Source: Rhodoferax sp. (GTDB lineage Bacteria; Pseudomonadota; Gammaproteobacteria; Burkholderiales; Burkholderiaceae_C). From it: 7,461 nucleotides of DNA. The notes beneath the pieces are model-generated. The model saw only the letters and a list, made by a program, of their open reading frames with translations. It did not search any database and was not told where the DNA came from. The DNA lies in the NCBI GenBank assembly GCA_029865675.1, contig JARXAU010000234.1:1-7461 (forward strand), in the 5' to 3' direction. Positions within the stretch are counted from its first letter, which is position 1; each line of letters begins with the position of its first letter. Below are positions 1 through 4,588 of this stretch, piece after piece. Position numbers and translations under genes: made by a program.

Positions 1-743
1 CCATTGGGGTTGCCGGTGGTGCCGCTGGTGTAAATCAGCACCGCCGGGTCTGCGGCCAGGGTGTTGACGGGCTTGAAGCGCTGCGGCGCGTGCGCCAGTG
101 CTTTGGCAAAGTCCAGCTGCACAAATCCGGCTTCGGCCCCGCCAAGCCCAGCGCCAGCGCCGCCCACCACCAGCACGCTGCGCAGCAAAGGGCATTGGGC
201 GGCGCTGTCGCTCAGGCCGTCAACGGCGCTGGCATGGCAAATAGCGACCGCCGCATCGCTGTCTTGCAGGCGAAATGCCAGGGCTTCGGGGCCGAACAGC
301 ATGGACAAGGGCACGGCCACCGCGCCCATTTGCAGCACCGCGATGTAGGCCACTGCGGTCTCGAAACACTGCGGCATGGCAATGGCCACGCGGTCGCCCC
401 GGCGCACGCCCTGCCCGCCCAGCACCTGCGAGAGGCGGTTGGCTTGGGCCTGGAGTTCGGCGTAGCTGTGGCGCAGCTCGCTGCCCTTGGCACCGCCCTC
501 GCCCGCCGCGTAGACGCGAACTGCCACCCGCTTGGCCGCCTCTGGCGCAGCCGCCCAGCGCGTGCAGCACCAGTGCGCCATATTGAAATAGCGGGGCACC
601 ACCCAGCCAAACGGCTGGTGCAAGGCGGTGTAGCCCAGCGGGAACTGCGCTGCGGCGATGGAGTGAGGGTCGGCGCGCGTGTCCCGGTTCGGACTGGCGG
701 GCACAGGGTTGGGGCGGGGAGATGGGGTGCGGCTCTTTATCAT
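1..743 (-). CDS. AMP-forming acyl-CoA synthetase, N-terminal part (C-terminus outside window)
   Basis: This gene encodes an ANL-superfamily adenylating enzyme that would activate a carboxylic (probably fatty or aromatic) acid to acyl-AMP and then acyl-CoA in the cytoplasm. Reading from 743 down to 1 gives about 247 residues without a stop. Visible features are the N-terminal stretch FGWVVPRYFNMAHWCCTRWA, typical of short/medium-chain acyl-CoA synthetases; the block HSYAELQAQANRL; GVRRGDRVAIAMPQ; YIAVLQMGAVAVPL; and at the very end the ATP-binding motif IYTSGTTGNPNG. The last motif normally ends PKG or PRG, so the Asn is odd. The substrate-binding part and C-terminal lid lie beyond the window, so the substrate cannot be named. 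The start is uncertain. ATG at 743 is the most upstream, just after an in-frame TGA, and has no clear Shine-Dalgarno. A GTG about 13 codons further in is possible. ATG at 581 would remove conserved sequence. The gene is transcribed divergently from the hydrolase. Confidence 0.9.
   Translation of the reverse strand, partial: MIKSRTPSPRPNPVPASPNRDTRADPHSIAAAQFPLGYTALHQPFGWVVPRYFNMAHWCCTRWAAAPEAAKRVAVRVYAAGEGGAKGSELRHSYAELQAQANRLSQVLGGQGVRRGDRVAIAMPQCFETAVAYIAVLQMGAVAVPLSMLFGPEALAFRLQDSDAAVAICHASAVDGLSDSAAQCPLLRSVLVVGGAGAGLGGAEAGFVQLDFAKALAHAPQRFKPVNTLAADPAVLIYTSGTTGNPN
738..743 (+). promoter_or_regulatory. possible -10 element for the hydrolase (leaderless start?)
   Basis: TATCAT matches the sigma70 -10 consensus at five of six positions and ends 7 bp before the hydrolase ATG at 751. 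Transcription would then begin at or next to the start codon. No good -35 lies 16-18 bp upstream, and there is no Shine-Dalgarno before 751. The same bases are the first codons of the most upstream start of the divergent synthetase gene. This is a weak suggestion only. Confidence 0.2.
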
Positions 744-750
744 CGGCGCA

Positions 751-1653
751 ATGTACCAAGTTCAAAGACCCCCTCGCAGCGAATTCGTCTCCATCCGAAA
801 CCTGAGTTACCACGTGCAAATCTGGGGCGCGCCCGCGCCGGGCAAAACGCCGCTGGTAATGGTGCACGGCTGGATGGACGTGGCCGCGTCCTACCAGTTT
901 GTGGTCGACGCCCTGGGCCACGACCACTATGTGATTGCCCCGGACTGGCGCGGTTACGGCAAAACGTCCTCGGGCGGGGCGGACAACTTCTGGTTTCCAG
1001 ACTACCTGGCGGACCTGGATTTTTTGCTAGACCACTACGCGCCGGACCAGACCGTCAACCTCGTGGGCCACAGCATGGGCGGCAATGTGGTGATGCATTA
1101 CGCCGGTGTGCGGCCCGAGCGCATCCGCCGCCTGGTCAACCTAGAGGGCTTTGGCATGCCCGCCACCACGCCCGACCAGGCACCCGGGCGCTACGCCAAG
1201 TGGATGGACGAGCTGAAAAAACTGCACAAGCGCGACATGGACCTGCGCTCTTACAGCGCCCCGGCCGGCGTGGCCCGTCGGCTGATGAAAACCAACCCCC
1301 GCCTGAGCGCCGACAAGGCCGAATGGCTGGCGCGCCACTGGGCGCAGGAAAACGTGCAAGGGGAATGGAACATTCTGGGCGAGCCCGGACACAAGCTCAC
1401 CAACGCTAACCTTTACCGGGTGGAAGAAGTACACGCCCTTTATCAGCGCCTGAGCATGCCGGTGCTGGCGGTAGAAGCCTCAGACAACAGCCTGGACTTC
1501 TGGTGGAAGGGAAAATTCACCTTAGCGCAGTACCACGAGCGCATCCAGGTCGTTCCCCACTTGGAAATCGCCCGCATTGAAGACGCTGGTCACATGATGC
1601 ACCACGACCAACCGGAGGTGCTTGCGGCGCTGATTGAGCGGTTTATCGCTTGA
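751..1653 (+). CDS. alpha/beta-fold hydrolase
   Basis: This is a 300-residue single-domain alpha/beta hydrolase, a normal length for the family, with no signal peptide or membrane segment, so it is probably cytoplasmic. In order it shows the oxyanion-loop motif VMVHGWMD (HG at residues 39-40), PDWRGYGKT after strand 4 (Asp64), the nucleophile elbow GHSMGG with Ser108, LEGFGMP after strand 6 (Glu131), VEASDN (Asp245), and the C-terminal GHMMHH in which His281 is the likely catalytic histidine. Asp245 or Glu131 would supply the acid. The region between residues 135 and 220 is the helical cap that sets specificity. The substrate is not identifiable; ester, lactone or epoxide/haloalkane-type chemistry are all possible for this fold. 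I chose ATG 751 because MYQVQRPPRSEFV looks like a natural N-terminus. A GTG at 679 in the same frame, preceded by GAGGG at 665-669, would add 24 low-complexity residues lying inside the divergent gene. Confidence 0.93.
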   Translation: MYQVQRPPRSEFVSIRNLSYHVQIWGAPAPGKTPLVMVHGWMDVAASYQFVVDALGHDHYVIAPDWRGYGKTSSGGADNFWFPDYLADLDFLLDHYAPDQTVNLVGHSMGGNVVMHYAGVRPERIRRLVNLEGFGMPATTPDQAPGRYAKWMDELKKLHKRDMDLRSYSAPAGVARRLMKTNPRLSADKAEWLARHWAQENVQGEWNILGEPGHKLTNANLYRVEEVHALYQRLSMPVLAVEASDNSLDFWWKGKFTLAQYHERIQVVPHLEIARIEDAGHMMHHDQPEVLAALIERFIA

Positions 1654-1667
1654 CCCCATGGGGTCAA
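1650..1667. repeat. 18-bp perfect palindrome overlapping the hydrolase stop codon
   Basis: TTGACCCCATGGGGTCAA is a perfect inverted repeat centred at 1658.5, with the TGA stop of the hydrolase gene (1651-1653) in its left arm. As RNA it could fold into a 7-bp stem with a CATG tetraloop. It is not followed by a run of T, so it is not a standard intrinsic terminator. As DNA it has the size and symmetry of a dimeric regulator site. Its role is unknown. Confidence 0.6.
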
Positions 1668-1701
1668 TATGCCTTTGATTCAATGAATTTTCCTACTAAA
1701 T

Positions 1702-1715
1702 GCTCTTATAAGGAC
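1702..1715. promoter_or_regulatory. probable distal HipB operator (O1)
   Basis: GCTCTTATAAGGAC contains the perfect 8-bp palindrome CTTATAAG (1705-1712). It lies about 110 bp upstream of hipB in AT-rich non-coding DNA. The 20-bp block 1701-1720 matches the block 1762-1781 at 15 of 20 positions, so the two are copies of one site. Xre-type HipB dimers are known to bind several palindromic operators upstream of hipBA, and the arrangement fits that. Binding here is inferred from position and symmetry. Confidence 0.5.
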
Positions 1716-1750
1716 AAATTTTGGATTACTCGCCAGGCATCGACTCGATT

Positions 1751-1781
1751 TTTACAATTTTTGCTCCTATAGGGGCATAAT
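1751..1781 (+). promoter_or_regulatory. candidate hipBA promoter
   Basis: TTTACA (1751-1756) resembles a sigma70 -35, and CATAAT (1776-1781) resembles a -10; each matches at five of six positions. The spacer is 19 bp, longer than the ideal 17. The predicted transcript start near 1788 leaves a leader of about 30 bases with the Shine-Dalgarno AGGA at 1810-1813. The spacer holds the proximal palindrome, as expected for a self-repressed toxin-antitoxin operon. The region is clearly richer in A and T than its surroundings. Confidence 0.4.
1763..1776. promoter_or_regulatory. probable proximal HipB operator (O2), inside the hipBA promoter
   Basis: GCTCCTATAGGGGC is a 14-bp inverted repeat with one mismatched pair and a perfect CCTATAGG core (1766-1773). 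Its centre is 61 bp from the upstream copy, about six helical turns, which would put two bound HipB dimers on the same face of the DNA. The site lies between candidate -35 (1751-1756) and -10 (1776-1781) hexamers, where a bound protein would block RNA polymerase. That suits negative autoregulation of hipBA. Confidence 0.55.
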
Positions 1782-1818
1782 TCCTGGGTGGTCGACTTAA
1801 TGCCTCCTCAGGAACACG

Positions 1819-2079
1819 ATGCAACTCACATCCGAAACTTTGAAGCAACTTTCTCAACAGCTGCTGCAAGAGCGCAGGCGCCAAGGACTCACCCGCGCAC
1901 AGGCTGCCGGTGTTTGCAATGTGAGCGAGTCCTTTATCCGCGACGCAGAAAGTGACCCCGGTCGCTGTTCTCTGACACTGCTGCTTCGTTTGTCAATGGG
2001 ATTGGGGCTTCGCATAGAGGTCCAAGGTTGGAGCACCGACGCCACGCAGATCGGCGTCGACCAGGAGCCCGCGCGATGA
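1819..2079 (+). CDS. hipB: HipB-type antitoxin, Xre-family DNA-binding protein
   Basis: This 86-residue protein is the antitoxin and autorepressor of the following hipA. It is close in length to E. coli HipB (88 residues). A helix-turn-helix domain of the Xre/Cro type covers about residues 11-66: the helix LSQQLLQERRRQG, then LTRAQAAGVCNVSESFIRD with the turn and recognition helix, then ESDPGRCSLTLLLRLSMGLG and a final strand LRIEV that in HipB forms the dimer interface. The block ESDP plus SLTLLLRLS lines up with E. coli HipB ENNP plus TLTTFFKIL. The tail from residue 70 is hydrophilic and probably flexible; such tails mark HipB for proteolysis in E. coli. ATG 1819 is preceded by AGGA (1810-1813) at 5 nt. 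The gene overlaps hipA by ATGA (2076-2079), which indicates coupled translation. HipB should bind the two palindromes upstream and inhibit HipA by complex formation. Confidence 0.9.
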   Translation: MQLTSETLKQLSQQLLQERRRQGLTRAQAAGVCNVSESFIRDAESDPGRCSLTLLLRLSMGLGLRIEVQGWSTDATQIGVDQEPAR

Positions 2080-3338
2080 TCCGACTTCGCGTCTGGGCCG
2101 CAGCCCACCCCATGGGCTGGTTTGGTCACGCCCAAGCCGCTTACTTCTTTGAATACGACCCAGAGTGGATCTCCGATAAGGGCTATGTCTTGGCGCCTCA
2201 GTTTCCGGTGGTGGGGCAGCGCTATGTGGGCGACCAGGTAAAAACGTTTTTCGAGAACCTGCTGCCCGAGGGTGATGTACTGGACGACATCATCAGCGCA
2301 ATCGCCACCCGCGGCGCCTCGTCGTTTGAGCTTTTGGGGCGTTTGGGCGCGGAGTTGCCGGGCGTGCTGTCCCTACTGCCAGAAGATGATCGGCCATTGG
2401 CACTGCAGGAATACAAACCACTCGGCCCCGAGGAACTGAGTGCCCGCCTGCACAACCGCGCACAAACCCCATTTCTGGTTTCCAACAGCCAGGGCAGCAT
2501 GTCGCTGGCCGGTGCGCAAGACAAACTCGGCCTGCGCTTTGACGGAAAGACCGGCAAATTCAGGGACTGCGTGGGTAAGTCGCCCAGCACCCACATCGCC
2601 AAGCCCGATACGCGGCAGCTGCGCTACCAACCCAGCGCAATCAACGAGTACGCGTGCATGAAGCTCGCAGCCGCCCTCAAGCTGCCCGTGCCCGAGGTGT
2701 GGCTGCAACGGGTGCCCGAAGCGGTGTACGTGGTGGAGCGCTACGACCGCCAAGTGTTCAACGGAAAAATTCAAAGCATCCATCAGATTGACGGCTGCCA
2801 ATTACTCGGCCATGGCGCTGGCTGGAAGTACCAGCGCACCGGGGGCTTGGTGAGCTTGCCCAAACTGGTGGCCGCCATGCGGGGGCTGTCCTTGCGTGGC
2901 AGCGACTTGCTGCAGTTTCAGCGCTGGGTGATGTTCAACTTTCTGATCGGCAATGCGGACGCCCATGCCAAAAATGTGTCAGTGCTAATCGATGACAAGG
3001 GCTACCGCTTGGCGCAGTTTTACGACCTGCTCTGCGTCAAGGCCTATGGCGACGACGGTCTGGCTTTGTTTATTGGCCACGAGGAAACGTTTGACGCGGT
3101 GGGAAAGCACTCATGGGAGGCGTTCTGCCAAGACTGCGGCTTTGGCCTGAATGCCACGCTCAAGGAGCTGGAAAAAATGGCGCTGGCTCTGCCCGCGCAA
3201 TGGCAAAAAACCCAGGTCCGGCTCGCCAAGGAGCACAAGCCTACCGAGGCGGAACGCGAACTGCTTGCGCGCATGACCGCCGTCTTCGATGCGCAATGTG
3301 CCGCGACCCTGCTCATGCTAGGCCGCACTGACGACTAA
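2076..3338 (+). CDS. hipA: HipA-type serine/threonine kinase toxin
   Basis: This 420-residue protein is the toxin of the pair, near the 440 residues of E. coli HipA, whose known activity is phosphorylation of glutamyl-tRNA synthetase, leading to a stringent response and growth arrest. The N-terminal subdomain (couple_hipA type) spans about residues 1-105, with FFENLLPEGD and ASSFELLGRLGAELPGVLSL. The kinase domain (HipA_C type) spans about 142-385. It shows SMSLAGAQDK with Ser143 at the position of the autophosphorylated Ser150 of E. coli HipA, THIAKPD with Lys176 as the likely ATP-binding lysine, VVERYDR, the catalytic loop GNADAHAKN with Asp295, and FYDLL with Asp317 for metal binding. Nothing needed for activity appears missing. 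ATG 2076 overlaps the hipB stop and has AGGAG at 2063-2067, 8 nt upstream. The substrate here is unknown; assigning glutamyl-tRNA synthetase is by homology only. No terminator is evident before prfB. Confidence 0.93.
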   Translation: MIRLRVWAAAHPMGWFGHAQAAYFFEYDPEWISDKGYVLAPQFPVVGQRYVGDQVKTFFENLLPEGDVLDDIISAIATRGASSFELLGRLGAELPGVLSLLPEDDRPLALQEYKPLGPEELSARLHNRAQTPFLVSNSQGSMSLAGAQDKLGLRFDGKTGKFRDCVGKSPSTHIAKPDTRQLRYQPSAINEYACMKLAAALKLPVPEVWLQRVPEAVYVVERYDRQVFNGKIQSIHQIDGCQLLGHGAGWKYQRTGGLVSLPKLVAAMRGLSLRGSDLLQFQRWVMFNFLIGNADAHAKNVSVLIDDKGYRLAQFYDLLCVKAYGDDGLALFIGHEETFDAVGKHSWEAFCQDCGFGLNATLKELEKMALALPAQWQKTQVRLAKEHKPTEAERELLARMTAVFDAQCAATLLMLGRTDD

Positions 3339-3439
3339 CTTTCATGAAGCTTGGCAGCACCCCCCATCATGTAAGTTCTTCCACGTGAACGCCCGTGAGA
3401 AAATGCGGCCCACTTACACAAACACCGCAGGAACCCCCC
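3339..3439. other. hipA-prfB intergenic region, no clear promoter or terminator
   Basis: These 101 bases separate hipA from prfB. I see no GC hairpin followed by T residues, so transcription of hipBA may continue into prfB. TTGGCA at 3351-3356 resembles a -35 but has no good -10 at the right distance. AGGAA at 3429-3433, 6 nt from the prfB ATG, is a good ribosome binding site. A short imperfect copy of that region (GCAG plus CCCCCCAT, 3354-3367) lies upstream of it. Confidence 0.4.
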
Positions 3440-4544
3440 ATGGACGCAGAACGCAGCAACCTCATTGGCACCCAACTCACCGACCTGAGCGCGCGCACCG
3501 CCGAGCTTCGGGGGTATCTTTGACTACGCTGCCAAATCGGAACGCCTGCGCACGGTCAACGCCTCGCTAGAAGACCCCACCGTCTGGAACGACCCTAAGC
3601 GCGCCCAAGAGCTGGGCAAGGAGAAAAAAGCGCTGGAAGGCGTGGTTGTTACGCTCGACGAGCTGGACCGTGAACTGGCAGACAACACCGAGTTGTTTGA
3701 GATGTCCAAGGACGACGGCGACGAGGCTGGCTTGCTGACCATCGAAGCCGAGGCCGCCGACCTGGCCACCACCATTGAGGGCCTGGAATTCAGGCGCATG
3801 TTCAACAACCCGGCCGATCCGCTGAACTGCTTTTTGGACATCCAGTCTGGCGCGGGCGGCACCGAGGCCTGCGACTGGGCCAGCATGCTGCTGCGCCAGT
3901 ACCTGCGCTATGCCGAACGCAAGGGCTTTGCCACCACAGTGGAAGACGAAACCGCAGGTGACATTGCAGGCATCAAGGGCGCCACCATCAAAATCGAGGG
4001 CGAATACGCTTTTGGCCTGCTGCGCACTGAGACCGGCGTGCACCGCCTAGTGCGCAAGAGCCCGTTTGACAGCTCGGGCGGGCGCCACACCAGCTTTGCC
4101 AGCGTATTTGTCTATCCCGAGATTGACGACTCGATCGAGATCGACATCAACCCTTCTGACGTGCGCGTGGACACCTTTCGCGCCAGCGGCGCGGGCGGCC
4201 AGCACATTAACAAGACCGACTCGGCAGTGCGCCTGACGCACATTCCCACCGGAATTGTGGTTCAGTGCCAGGACGGCCGCAGCCAACACAGCAACCGCGA
4301 CGTGGCCTGGAAGCGCCTGCGCAGCCGCCTGTACGACTTTGAACTGCGCAAACAGCAAGAAGCCCAGCAAAAGCTGGAAGACACCAAAACCGACGTCGGC
4401 TGGGGCCACCAGATTCGCAGTTACGTTCTAGACAACAGCCGCATTAAAGACCTGCGCACCAACTACGAAACCTCGGCCACGCAAAAAGTGCTGGACGGGG
4501 ATTTGGACCCGTTTATCCAAGCCTCGCTGAAGCAAGGCGTTTAA
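3440..4544 (+). CDS. prfB: peptide chain release factor 2 (RF2), programmed +1 frameshift
   Basis: RF2 is a class I release factor that recognises UGA and UAA in the ribosomal A site and triggers hydrolysis of peptidyl-tRNA. The reading frame is 3440-3520 (27 codons), a +1 shift that skips T3521, then 3522-4544, giving 367 residues; E. coli RF2 has 365. Without the shift the ribosome would stop at TGA 3521-3523 after MDAERSNLIGTQLTDLSARTAE-LRGYL. The second frame opens DYAAKSERLRTV. The stop-codon recognition motif SPF is at about 207-209 (in VRKSPFDSSGGRHTS), and the catalytic GGQ at about 252-254 (in ASGAGGQHINKTDSAVR). Ala248 corresponds to position 246 of E. coli RF2, where E. coli K-12 unusually has Thr, so this is the usual form. 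The ribosome binding site is AGGAA at 3429-3433. pepN, rather than the lysS often found after prfB, follows 44 bp downstream. Confidence 0.97.
3509..3524 (+). promoter_or_regulatory. prfB autoregulatory +1 frameshift site
   Basis: CGGGGGTATCTTTGAC carries all the elements of the RF2 recoding site: a G-rich Shine-Dalgarno-like stretch (GGGGG, 3510-3514) three bases before the slippery codon CTT (3518-3520), then the stop TGA (3521-3523) followed by C. In the known mechanism, peptidyl-tRNA-Leu slips from CUU to UUU when RF2 is scarce, and decoding resumes at GAC. When RF2 is abundant it terminates at the UGA. The first codon here is CGG rather than the AGG of E. coli, so the internal Shine-Dalgarno match is slightly shorter. 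Confidence 0.96.
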
Positions 4545-4551
4545 CACAAGA

Positions 4552-4566
4552 GGGCCACAATGGCCC
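4552..4566 (+). other. short GC hairpin between prfB and pepN
   Basis: GGGCCACAATGGCCC can form a 6-bp stem with a CAA loop, 7 bases after the prfB stop. It is not followed by a T run; the next bases are C-rich and lead into the pepN ribosome binding site (AGGAG, 4575-4579). It may protect the 3' end of the prfB message or mildly weaken read-through, but it is not a standard terminator. Confidence 0.4.
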
Positions 4567-4588
4567 CACCCCCTAGGAGAGTTTGCCC

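Noticed and set aside
90..1409. Long plus-strand open frame of 439 codons across the synthetase and hydrolase region
   Set aside because: It is antisense to the synthetase and out of frame with the hydrolase, is low complexity (Arg, Ala, Gly, His), and has no recognisable motif. High GC produces such shadow frames.
1738..1750. CRISPR-like or tandem repeat in the AT-rich leader of hipBA
   Set aside because: There are only two related copies with palindromic cores in a regulatory position, which fits operators and not an array.
3354..3441. Repeated GCAG plus CCCCCCAT blocks before prfB, and a shared CCCCATGG at 1654-1661 and 3436-3443, as a target-site duplication around hipBA
   Set aside because: The matches are short, C-rich and imperfect, and the copies do not sit at symmetric ends of the hip module, so chance is the better explanation.
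3521..3523. prfB as a pseudogene with a nonsense mutation
   Set aside because: The TGA is part of the conserved recoding signal, and both frames encode conserved RF2 sequence on either side.
4552..4566. Intrinsic terminator after prfB
   Set aside because: The hairpin has only six base pairs and is followed by C-rich sequence, not a T tract.
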